Source of the DNA: an uncultured Pirellulaceae bacterium
GTDB taxonomy: Bacteria; Planctomycetota; Planctomycetia; Pirellulales; Pirellulaceae
Length of the DNA stretch: 64,000 nt
Assembly (NCBI GenBank): GCA_937941455.1
Contig: CALDHM010000021.1
Span: forward strand, 1 to 64,000
Reading direction: 5' to 3'
Numbering within the stretch: position 1 is the stretch's first letter; the number at the start of each line of letters is the position of its first letter. Positions 54,125 to 62,260 of this stretch are shown here, one piece after another. Made by a program: the position numbers and the translations under genes. The notes below the pieces were generated by a model that saw nothing but the letters and a program-made list of their open reading frames with translations, was not told where the DNA came from and searched no databases.

Positions 54125-55258
54125 GTGAAGCGCCCTCTGTTGTTCGCCTGGATCTTCGGCCTCATGGTCACCGGTCCCTTTGCTGCCTGCCAGCCCCCAA
54201 ATGAACCGATCCCACAACTCGGTCGGCCGCTAACGCTGGCTCAGGCCGATGCCTTCGTCCGCTTGGCTCTGAAAAATATCGAAACTGAATTTCCTCATAA
54301 ACCTGGAATCGTTTGGTCCAACGTCGATCAGGTGATTCGACCTCGCCAGTTGCATCCGGCTTTTTACGGATCATTCGACTGGCATAGCTGCGTGCATGGG
54401 CACTGGATGCTGGTTCGTTTGCTCCGGCTCAATCCGGAGGTCAGCGACGCGGTGAAAATTCGTCAAATCTTGGACCAGCACTTGACGCTGGCGAATATCC
54501 AAGCCGAAGCGGCCGTTTTCCAAAACAAAGACAATCGATCGTTTGAACGATTGTACGGGTGGGCTTGGTTTTTACAACTGGTCAGCGAACTTGAACAATG
54601 GGAGGATCAGGATGCGAAGCGATGGCGCGAAAACTTGCGTCCTCTCGAGGATGTCCTTGTCGCCAACGCTCACGCTTATCTGCCGAAACTGAGCCATCCG
54701 ATTCGTACGGGCGAACATACCGACACGGGGTTTGCCCTCGGCATGATGCTGGATTACGCTCGACTGGTCGGCAATGCGGATTTAGAAAAGTTGTTAGCAG
54801 AACGAGCCCGCCACTTTTTCGCAAATGACACCGACTATCCGACGCGTTACGAACCGTCGGGACATGACTTTTTTTCTTCAGGTTGGAATGAAGCCGATTT
54901 GATGCGCCGAGTTCTCGCGGGTCCGGCGTTCGAAGAATGGTTCCAAAAATTTTTGCCGGCCTTATCAGCCAACAACCAAGATATGGGCCGGTTCCTCACG
55001 CCGGTAGAGGTCACCGATGTCACTGATGGGAAACTCGTGCACTTAGCAGGACTGAATTTGTCTCGCGCTTGGTGTTTGAACGGTATAGCGCAGGCGTTGC
55101 CGTCCACGGCACCGACTCGGGATCGACTGCTCGAGGCGTCCCATCAGCATGGCTCGGCGGGAATGGCGTACGTTTTTAGCGGCCATTACGAGGGAGACCA
55201 TTGGCTGGCTACCTTCGCGGTTTATTGGCTGACCGAGGCTGGATTGCAACGTCGCTGA
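54125..55258 (+). CDS. DUF2891 protein
   Basis: 377 residues from a GTG. The N-terminus (LLFAWIFGLMVTGPFAACQPP) looks like a lipoprotein signal. The DUF2891 core has FYGSFDWHSCVHGHWMLVRLLR with a conserved W-H-S-x-V-H, then FERLYGWAWFLQLVSELEQW, HPIRTGEHTDTGFALGMMLDYARL, and near the end LVHLAGLNLSRAWCL. The alpha-barrel-like (alpha/alpha)6 layout resembles glycosidases but no function is known. It follows the HEAT/TPR gene. Confidence 0.85.
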   Translation: MKRPLLFAWIFGLMVTGPFAACQPPNEPIPQLGRPLTLAQADAFVRLALKNIETEFPHKPGIVWSNVDQVIRPRQLHPAFYGSFDWHSCVHGHWMLVRLLRLNPEVSDAVKIRQILDQHLTLANIQAEAAVFQNKDNRSFERLYGWAWFLQLVSELEQWEDQDAKRWRENLRPLEDVLVANAHAYLPKLSHPIRTGEHTDTGFALGMMLDYARLVGNADLEKLLAERARHFFANDTDYPTRYEPSGHDFFSSGWNEADLMRRVLAGPAFEEWFQKFLPALSANNQDMGRFLTPVEVTDVTDGKLVHLAGLNLSRAWCLNGIAQALPSTAPTRDRLLEASHQHGSAGMAYVFSGHYEGDHWLATFAVYWLTEAGLQRR

Positions 55259-55510
55259 CGGGATCGCCGGAGGAGTGGCTTGCCGGAGAAGCATATCTTA
55301 AGCGGTTCCACCAGCGGTTTAGCTGTCCTACCCGCGGTCCGGGCTTCCCCCCTCCCCTCGGCCTGGCTCCGCTCTGCCTCGACCCTCCCAGCAAGAGGGT
55401 GAAATCTATTTGAGCAAGCGTCCTCCTAGAGGGTGAGTGGAATTTTTTCACCACGCCCCGCCCGGAAGGTGGCGAACGTTGCACGGCTCCCCTCTCCCTC
55501 CGGGAGAGCG

Positions 55511-56266
55511 CTACTGGCCCAACGGTGTCAGGGGGACGCGCGGGGCCTTGGTCAATGAAAACGTGAGACTCTTGTCCCAAGTATCATCGGAATTGACCAT
55601 CTCGCGAATGTGTTTCCAGATTTCTACAGGTGGGCCGAACTCGCGCCAGTCGATCGTCAAAACTTTCACGCCACGGCGCCGCATTTCGCTGATCAACTTT
55701 TGATAGTTGGCGTACAACTGCTGCAAATAATCCAGCGGTACCCCGGCCTCTTGGCTGCGACCCCGCATCGCCATCCGTTCGTAGCATTCCTCCGGCGGCA
55801 CATCGAGGAACACAAAAATATCCGGCGGCATCACGTCACGGCTCATATTGCGGTAGACGTCCACGTATAACTCGTATTCTTCGGTTGTCATGAACCCGCG
55901 TTCCATCGCGGTCGTCGCAAACACGGTGTCGCCGTAGATGGGGCGATCCTGGACGACAACGATCCCTTGAGAACCCCAAGCTTGCTCGACGGCCAAGCGG
56001 TGCTGTTCATAACGTTGACAGAGCATGAACATTTGCATGGCAAACCCGCCTCCCGTGTTCACGCCCGATTGCAAATCCGCGTAATACCTTTCGAGGAAAT
56101 GGGCGAACTTGGGATGATGCGTGGGTTCTTCGAGTACCCGCGCGGGCCACCCTGATGCAGTCGCCGCCGAAGCGATGGCATGACACGCATTCGTCTTGCC
56201 AGCCCCGATGTTCGCGTCAATCGTAATGAAAAGGCCTCTTTTTTCCTGTTTTCGTCCAATTGCCAT
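55511..56266 (-). CDS. Deoxynucleoside kinase (dAK/dGK/dCK family)
   Basis: 251 residues. A Walker-A-like loop GLFITIDANIGAGKTN (around residue 15) replaces the usual G-x-I-G-x-G-K. The rest matches the family: QDRPIYGDTVFATTAM near residue 107 (the E/D-R-S/P pattern), DIFVFLDVPPEECYERMAMRGR and VPLDYLQQLYANYQ. These enzymes phosphorylate deoxynucleosides for salvage. The conserved E of the ERS motif reads D here (QDRPIYGD). Start ATG 56266. It is convergent with the DUF2891 gene. Confidence 0.88.
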   Translation of the reverse strand: MAIGRKQEKRGLFITIDANIGAGKTNACHAIASAATASGWPARVLEEPTHHPKFAHFLERYYADLQSGVNTGGGFAMQMFMLCQRYEQHRLAVEQAWGSQGIVVVQDRPIYGDTVFATTAMERGFMTTEEYELYVDVYRNMSRDVMPPDIFVFLDVPPEECYERMAMRGRSQEAGVPLDYLQQLYANYQKLISEMRRRGVKVLTIDWREFGPPVEIWKHIREMVNSDDTWDKSLTFSLTKAPRVPLTPLGQ

Positions 56267-56495
56267 TGGTGGAATCCTCGATACCGCTCCGATTTGTCCT
56301 GATGGAATGGCGAGTGTCGCCTAAGGTACCGTCCGCTGCCGGAAAGTGCAAGCATCGCGCGGCCGAATCATTTTTCGAGCCAAATCACCGCATTATTCGT
56401 CAACGCATTCCGAAACGGCTGAGCGCTTTGTAGGCTCCTATTCCTCAGTTTTCTGCGCTAGCTGTGACCATACTTCCGACGAGACCGCGCCAACA

Positions 56496-57299
56496 TTACC
56501 CCGAGACGTGCCGCACGCCTCTGGCGAGCGCCGCAGCGACAACGTAGACGGCACCCGCACGTTTTAAAATCTTTGCCAGTTGGTTGACGGTCGCTCCCGA
56601 AGTGATCACGTCATCGACAAGGAGAATCGACCGACCCGCTACCGACTTAGGCTGAGTGACGGCAAAGGCACCTTCGACGTTCGCAACCCGCTGCCGAGTG
56701 CTGAGAGTTCCTTGTTTTTTTGTCCTCCGGAGACAGCGAAGGAGGTGATTGGCAACAGGTCGGCGCAGTTCTTGCGCAACCCCCTCGGCAATGATGCCCG
56801 CAACAAAGCTGGGACGCCGCCAATGATTCCACCAATGGGTGGGCGTCGCCAAGATCAGGTCACAGCCGATCAGCGGCGACTCCCTGTTGAGCTTGCGACC
56901 CAACAAGCGGCCGAGTTGCACCGCCAGAGGCTCATCGTGGCTCCCCTTCAGCCGAACGATCAAATCTTGCATCAGCCCATGATAGTTGCCTAAACAGATC
57001 GCGCGGTCGAAATGAAGTTTCATCCCCCGACAAAGGCTGCAACGGCCTTGGGGGAATCGTGCGAAGAAATGCTCCGCACCGCACGCTGGGCAACATTTCT
57101 CGGCCACACTCGCCAACCGGCGTTCGCACTCGGCGCACCACATGGATTGCCGGCCAGACGTATCATGGCGGCGATCCGACAAACTACTGTGGCAGCCAAA
57201 ACATTCGGGAGGAAACGCAAAGTCCACCGCCGCCCCCCAAGCATCGATGGCGGCGGAGGAAAACGCCCGTTTCCAGAATCCCCAAGCGGCATTACGCAT
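56496..57299 (-). CDS. ComF-family phosphoribosyltransferase-like protein
   Basis: 267 residues. An N-terminal zinc-finger-like segment (FPPECFGCHSSLS, WCAECERRLASV, KCCPACGAEHF, CSLCRG) is followed by the phosphoribosyltransferase domain with AICLGNYHGLMQDLIVRLKGS, LILATPTHWWNHWRRPSF and the PRPP loop ILLVDDVITSGATVNQL. ComF proteins act in DNA uptake in competent bacteria; in others the role is open. Divergent from the SRP RNA and dnaX. Confidence 0.93.
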   Translation of the reverse strand: MRNAAWGFWKRAFSSAAIDAWGAAVDFAFPPECFGCHSSLSDRRHDTSGRQSMWCAECERRLASVAEKCCPACGAEHFFARFPQGRCSLCRGMKLHFDRAICLGNYHGLMQDLIVRLKGSHDEPLAVQLGRLLGRKLNRESPLIGCDLILATPTHWWNHWRRPSFVAGIIAEGVAQELRRPVANHLLRCLRRTKKQGTLSTRQRVANVEGAFAVTQPKSVAGRSILLVDDVITSGATVNQLAKILKRAGAVYVVAAALARGVRHVSG

Positions 57300-57558
57300 G
57301 GCTGACGCGCCCTTTTGTTTGGCTATTTAGCCGTACCAGATTTCAGGCACAGAATTCTACCATGATGACACCTAGCGCCGCGGTGAGACACCTGCCAGAG
57401 GATAGGCAGAATTGCGTCGTTATTTCGAGTAATGTGCCAGCGAAAGTAACCATGCTCTTCGAGAATTCTTGTGTGAATCGGTCGCTAGCGCTGGTGATTT
57501 TCCGGATCATCGATAGTTTTTATCGAAATCAAGCCATTTGACGGCTGCCCATCACCCA
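57300..57558. other. Spacer between comF and the SRP RNA
   Basis: No gene seen. At its right end ACGGCTGCC (57541-57549) and GGCAGCCGT (57567-57575) form a perfect 9-bp inverted repeat that overlaps the -35 of the SRP RNA promoter. Confidence 0.45.
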
Positions 57559-57559
57559 T

Positions 57560-57588
57560 TTGACGAGGCAGCCGTTTGCGCCTAAAAC
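57560..57588 (+). promoter_or_regulatory. Promoter of the SRP RNA
   Basis: TTGACG (57560-57565), 17 bases, TAAAAC (57583-57588). The expected start, about 57595-57599, coincides with the 5' base of the RNA fold. An inverted repeat lies across the -35. Confidence 0.6.
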
Positions 57589-57598
57589 ATAAGCAGTT

Positions 57599-57707
57599 GT
57601 TGAGACCGAGTGGGCCCCGTGAGGGGGAGCCGTGAACCGGGTCAGATCTGAAACATGAAGCAGCTCTAAGCGGGGTACTCTTGTGCGGGGTCCGCTCAGT
57701 CTCAAAC
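57599..57707 (+). ncRNA. ffs: Small bacterial signal recognition particle RNA (4.5S-like)
   Basis: The 5' end GTTGAGACCGAGTGGGCCCCG (57599-57619) pairs with CGGGGTCCGCTCAGTCTCAAAC at the 3' end (57686-57707) over 20 base pairs with one bulge and one mismatch. At the tip lie GGTCAG (57640-57645) and AAGCAGC (57658-57664), the two conserved strands of domain IV that bind the SRP protein. At about 109 bases it is the short SRP RNA. It lies 50 bases upstream of dnaX, a common location in bacteria. The apical loop (TGAAACAT region) is longer than the usual GNRA tetraloop. Confidence 0.88.
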
Positions 57708-57756
57708 CACCGCCACCTGCGAACGCAACCTGACAAATCGCCGAGACGACCACCGC

Positions 57757-59596
57757 ATGTCGGATTATGCAAATACGCCTTATACCGTTGTCGCGCGCCG
57801 CTATCGCCCCCAGGCCTTTTCGGAATTAGTAGGCCAACCGCATGTAATTACGGCCTTGACCAATGCCATCGAGCAGCACCGCGTCGGGCACGCCTATTTG
57901 TTCACGGGTGCTAGGGGCGTCGGGAAGACATCTACGGCTCGCATTTTCGCGAAGTGCTTGAATTGCCGGGAGGGGCCGACGACGACCCCCTGCAATGAAT
58001 GCGACGTTTGCCAATCGGTCGCCGCCGGAGAAGACGTGGATGTCCTCGAAATCGACGGAGCCAGCAACCGCGGCATCGACGAGATTCGGCAGTTGCGCTC
58101 CAACGTGAATATCCGGCCGAGCCGCTGCCGCTTCAAAATTTACATCATTGACGAAGTCCACATGCTGACGACGCCGGCCTTCAATGCGCTGCTCAAGACG
58201 CTGGAGGAGCCCCCCCCGCACGTCAAATTTCTGTTTTGCACCACTGACCCCCAAAAAATTCCTATCACGGTGCTGTCTCGCTGCCAGCGATTCGACTTCG
58301 CGCCCGTCGAGGCGGACGAAATTTCCGGACGCTTACGAGAAATCGCCCAGGCGGAAGGCGTTGAAGCGGATGACGAAGCCCTCGCCCTGATCGCTCGGCG
58401 GGCCAATGGATCGATGCGCGACAGCCAATCCTTACTCGAGCAAATCCTTTCATTCGGCGATAAAAAAATCACAGTCAGCGACGTGCATCAACTTTTAGGC
58501 ACGGCCGACCTCAGTCGCGTCACCTCGATCATGCGAGCAATGCTCGACAAAAACTTGGCGACGGTACTCGCGGAAATCGATGCAACCATTAAGTCGGGAA
58601 CCGATGTCGGTCAGCTGTCCCAACAATTAGTAGGCTACTTGCGCGACATGATGGCCACCAAGGCCGGCTGCGATACGAAGTTCTTACTGACTGTGGCCGG
58701 CGCTGAAACCAACTCGATGGTGGAGTTGACGCGGCGAACCGATCTGAACACGATCCTATCCATGCTGCAAATTTTGGATCAAGCGATGACACGCATGCAG
58801 CACAGCCACCATAGCCGAGTACTGCTCGAGGCAGCCGCGCTGCGATGTTGCGAATTGGAAAGCTTGCAAGTGATCGCTGATTTGTTGAGCGGCGTGGCGA
58901 GCCCAGCAGCAGGCAAGGCCGCGACGTCCGCCAGCCCCACCAGTCCGCCGCCGAGCCAAATCCAGCCGAGTCCCCCGCCAGACGTCGATTCAAAAAAAAA
59001 AAGTTGATTCCAACCTAGACCAACCTTCCCGCACGAGCGCCGAGAGAGAATCTGCCGCTCGCGAAACTCCCGTCGTCGCTCCCTTGTCTCTGTTATCAGC
59101 AGGATGTGCCACGGTAGCCGCCATTACGATCTACGATTCGGCTGCCGGCGAGGAGAGGACAACAACGGCAAATCAGCCCGTCGCGGTCAACGATGTCGCG
59201 GCGAACTCGCCCATCGACATCCGGGAGGCATGGCGGGCAACGCTGGATGAGGTAGGAAGCATGACGGCCGATTTCGCGGCCGATTTTACGGCGGTCCAGG
59301 ACCTCGGGAACGGACACATCCGGGTCGTTTTGCGCGAAAGTTACAATGCAACCCTGTGCAATCGCATCGAGCGACGCTCGCGCTTCGAGGCGGTGTTGTG
59401 CAAGCGGCTCGGACGGCCCATCACGCTGGAATTCCTAGCTCAGCAAACGCGCGGGGATTCGGCCCACGAAGCCCCGCGAAAAATCTCCCGCCGTGACCGC
59501 ATTCGTGCCGCCGCACAGGATCCGTATGTCAAGGCGGCCCTCGAAATCTTTTCGGCCGAGATCACGGACGTGATCGAGAACGCACCAAAAAAATGA
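57757..59596 (+). CDS. dnaX: DNA polymerase III subunits gamma and tau, frame interrupted at A11
   Basis: DnaX is the clamp-loader ATPase. The N-terminal part reads RPQAFSELVGQ, Walker A GARGVGKT (51-58), four zinc Cys (C70, C79, C82, C85), Walker B IIDEVHML, and SRCQRFDF with the Arg finger. In frame 1 it stops at 59007 (416 residues; gamma-like) right after a run of 11 A (58992-59002). The frame one base later is open from the A-run through 59596 and encodes a tau C-terminal domain (EAWRATLDEVGSM, then YNATLCNRIERRSRFEAVLCKRLGRPITLEF, and DPYVKAALEIFSAEI). Losing one A, or gaining two, yields a 612-residue tau. Slippage is the likely cause; a sequencing error is possible. Confidence 0.87.
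58992..59002 (+). repeat. A11 run, presumed slippage site in dnaX
   Basis: Eleven A in a row at codons TCA-AAA-AAA-AAA-AGT. RNA polymerase slippage to 10 or 13 A would switch to the tau frame. The -1 frame closes at TAG 59016 (a few codons), so a simple -1 ribosomal shift would not make tau. Confidence 0.8.
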
Positions 59597-59622
59597 CGAC
59601 ATAGCGATTTGCTGCTCGGCCG

Positions 59623-60777
59623 TCAGGCGCTCGCGTTGGCCGCACTGACTTCCCCTGATTTTCGTAAGCCGAAATGCTCGGAAATCGCCCCCAATTGATT
59701 CGCGTAGCGATTGGAAAAAATCAATTCGATGTCAGGATCGCCTGGCAGAATGATCTTGTTGATGAACAGCCCGCTGGACAATTCGGGCGAACCCAAAGAG
59801 GTTTGCAATTCGATCTCCGTCGATCCGATCCACCAATTCGTTCGCCTGACGATCAAACGATGACCCTGACGTCGCAGCCATAAACAACTGCGCGGCGGAA
59901 ATTTGCCTAAACGACGACGATTGAACACCATTAACTCTCCAGGATGCCAGGTCGCGATCCTTGGGAAAACCAGCACCAGGATGGGATCGATCATCATCGT
60001 ACGCAGGTAGTTGGCCCAGCGAAGCATCGGAAAAAACAACCATCCACAAATCGCAAACAGGATGAGGTTCAGGGCCAGTGCGAGCAACGGACTCACCGCA
60101 TAAACGGCCATCAGCATCGCCGCGAATCCCTTGTTGACCAATTCGAATACCGCATCAACTAGCGGGATCGGCGACAGCCAAATGGCGAGTTCGCAGACAA
60201 AGCGAACGGTGCTGATCACGATCACGTTCACCACGGCAGCCAGCAGCAACAACAACTCCCAAGTAACAGTCCCCAACCCTGCCGCATGAATTTCCGCTGC
60301 GGAGGTATCTTCCTGCATAGCCGCCACGCGGAGAACGGCCAACGTAATCAAGACCGACCAGGTCTCGAGTTGATCGAGCAGTTGAACGACCGGTTTGCTG
60401 ACCTTGAAAAACCTGGGCAATGACGTGAGCAGCGTCAGAGCGAGAAACCCCCAGAAAACGGCGGGCTGACGCAAAACAGGGTTTTTGCTGACAAATTCGT
60501 TCGAATCCAACCAAGTTCCCGAGCCGAACTGCGCCATACCTGCCAGGCAGGTCATTCCGAAGTAAGGAGACAATGCAATGGGGGCCAGTGGCCCTAACCA
60601 TTCACTGGTTGTTTCCACATTTGCCCCCCCCTCGACCGACATGCTACCGATCAGCCCCCCCGCGGGACAAGAGACCAACGTTTGGGTCGTCGTTTGCATG
60701 CCGGACGTGAAATAGTTGATGGCATCCAGGCACACGAGCGCCATCAAACAAATTTTGACGCAAGCGATATTTGGCAA
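59623..60777 (-). CDS. Hypothetical multi-pass membrane protein
   Basis: 384 residues from TTG 60777 (or ATG 60744, MALVCLDAI). Hydrophobic helices occur at about 5-25, 105-125 (AVFWGFLALTLLTSL), 175-200 (WELLLLLAAVVNVIVIS), 225-250 (AAMLMAVYAVSPLLALALNLILFAICGWLFF). The C-terminal third is soluble, with WWIGSTEIELQTSLG and LPGDPDIELIFSNRYANQL. I know no family for it. Convergent with dnaX; its 5' end is close to and divergent from the murB region. Confidence 0.6.
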   Translation of the reverse strand: MPNIACVKICLMALVCLDAINYFTSGMQTTTQTLVSCPAGGLIGSMSVEGGANVETTSEWLGPLAPIALSPYFGMTCLAGMAQFGSGTWLDSNEFVSKNPVLRQPAVFWGFLALTLLTSLPRFFKVSKPVVQLLDQLETWSVLITLAVLRVAAMQEDTSAAEIHAAGLGTVTWELLLLLAAVVNVIVISTVRFVCELAIWLSPIPLVDAVFELVNKGFAAMLMAVYAVSPLLALALNLILFAICGWLFFPMLRWANYLRTMMIDPILVLVFPRIATWHPGELMVFNRRRLGKFPPRSCLWLRRQGHRLIVRRTNWWIGSTEIELQTSLGSPELSSGLFINKIILPGDPDIELIFSNRYANQLGAISEHFGLRKSGEVSAANASA

Positions 60778-61122
60778 GGTAAGGCTCCGGCGACAAACTA
60801 CACTGAGCGGACCATCGGCGACCGCTGTATTCTACGGCAGCGGCGAGGGAAGTCATTAGCTGGATCCGCAGCCGGCGCTGGCGGAGCGCAGGAGTATGGC
60901 ATTCGCAACGCTGGCTACCTTGGAAATTCGGTCGGCTTGCTGCATAATCATTTGTCCCCGGTCACCTTGGCGACGGTCCCGCGAGGCGCCTTGTTTTCCT
61001 CGTTCCGGGGACGTCGCCGCGAGCGGCAGCATCCCGATAATAAGGCGAATTGGGGTGGCGGGGTGGAAGCGGGATACTTGCCGTCAATGGAAATCCTTAG
61101 GAGTCAGTCTGGTGGAGCAGGC

Positions 61123-62001
61123 ATGAGTATTTTTGCGGGTCTGGAGCACATCGTTCGGGAAGACGAGCCGTTGGCGCCCTACACCTATTTGAAGCTTGGT
61201 GGGAGGGCTCAGTACTTTGCCGAACCAACCAATCAAGAGGAACTTGCCGAACTCGCTCGCCGCGCAACCCCTGCGGGATTGCCGACACGCTTGATTGGCG
61301 CCGGCACGAATTTGTTGATCCGCTCGCCGCTGGTCAGCGGCCTGGTGATCCTCATGTCGGCCCCTGCGTTCACCCGTCTGACAGTCAACGGTCACCGGCT
61401 TACGGTAGGGGGGGGCGTTAAGTTACCCCATTTCGTGGCGACCTGTGCCCGTGAGGGCTTCAGCGGACCTGAGCATCTCGTGGGGATCCCCGGGACGGTT
61501 GGCGGAGGCCTGCACGTCAATTCCGGAGCAGACGGCGTCGATTTGGGCTCGTGGTGCGTTGAGGCCAAGGCGCTGACGCGCAACGGAGAACTGGTTCATC
61601 GGCAGAAGGATGCTTTGACATTTTCTTATCGCTCCAGCAGCCTCAACGAACTGGCGATTCTTGAGGCGACCTTTGAATTCGAGCGGGAAAACCCCGATCA
61701 AATTACCCGAGAAATGCAACGCAATTGGATCGTCCGCCGCGCTCGGCAACCGGCAATTGGTGAGCCCGCAGCTTTTCTCTTCAAGGATCATCTCGGCGAA
61801 CCCGCCGGTGAGTTGATCCAACGAGCAGGGGCCAAGGGGATGAGCGTCGGCGCAGTATCCCTGTTTGATCCGAACCCGAACTATCTGGTCGCTCGGTCCG
61901 GGGCAACGGTCGATGAGATACTGCAAGTGATCGACCAGGTCAAGTCGCAAGTCCACGAGCGCATCGGCATTGAATTGGCGCTGGCACTTCAAATTTGGTA
62001 G
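61123..62001 (+). CDS. murB: MurB-like UDP-N-acetylenolpyruvoylglucosamine reductase, altered active site
   Basis: MurB reduces enolpyruvyl-UDP-GlcNAc in peptidoglycan synthesis, with FAD and NADPH. This 292-residue protein has the FAD domain (NTYLKLGGRAQYFAEP-like YTYLKLGGRAQYFAE, RLIGAGTNLLIR, GIPGTVGGGLHVNSGADG). Where the family has G-S-x-F-K-N-P (the proton-donor Ser), it reads AAFLFKDH (216-223), and the C-terminal L-E-x-E Glu is replaced by Ala in ELALALQIW (284-292). So key catalytic residues seem lost. It may be a divergent MurB or a paralogue. ATG 61123 follows GGTGGAGCAGGC; the frame upstream to 60682 has no family match. Confidence 0.75.
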   Translation: MSIFAGLEHIVREDEPLAPYTYLKLGGRAQYFAEPTNQEELAELARRATPAGLPTRLIGAGTNLLIRSPLVSGLVILMSAPAFTRLTVNGHRLTVGGGVKLPHFVATCAREGFSGPEHLVGIPGTVGGGLHVNSGADGVDLGSWCVEAKALTRNGELVHRQKDALTFSYRSSSLNELAILEATFEFERENPDQITREMQRNWIVRRARQPAIGEPAAFLFKDHLGEPAGELIQRAGAKGMSVGAVSLFDPNPNYLVARSGATVDEILQVIDQVKSQVHERIGIELALALQIW

Positions 62002-62260
62002 CGATCAAAAAATCGCCGAGGCGATCGCGCTCATAGTCGCTGCACGGATCGTTAATCAAATCTTTACAAGTCGCGGCGCTGCTTGCTTTGGCTGCCGTGC
62101 TCCCAGTCAGCATTAGTTTTTCAATTTGTCGGCAATTGCGGGAGGATTGACCGCCATTTCCGAGGAGCACTGCCATGGGACGCAATGCCGCACTCGCAAG
62201 GGCAATGCTGCCGCAGATTCGGCCGTTTGCTATGATCAAGGATCAGGAAAGGATCCGATC
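62002..62260. other. Short spacer
   Basis: About 260 bases between the murB-like stop and the phoX start; no gene seen. AAGGA lies at 62248-62252 before the phoX ATG. Confidence 0.4.

Noticed and set aside
57300-57540. Possible promoter or gene in the comF-SRP spacer
   Set aside because: Frames here are short and no conserved word apart from the inverted repeat was found.
60682-61122. Extension of the MurB-like frame upstream of 61123
   Set aside because: No MurB similarity; a ribosome site and family start occur at 61123.
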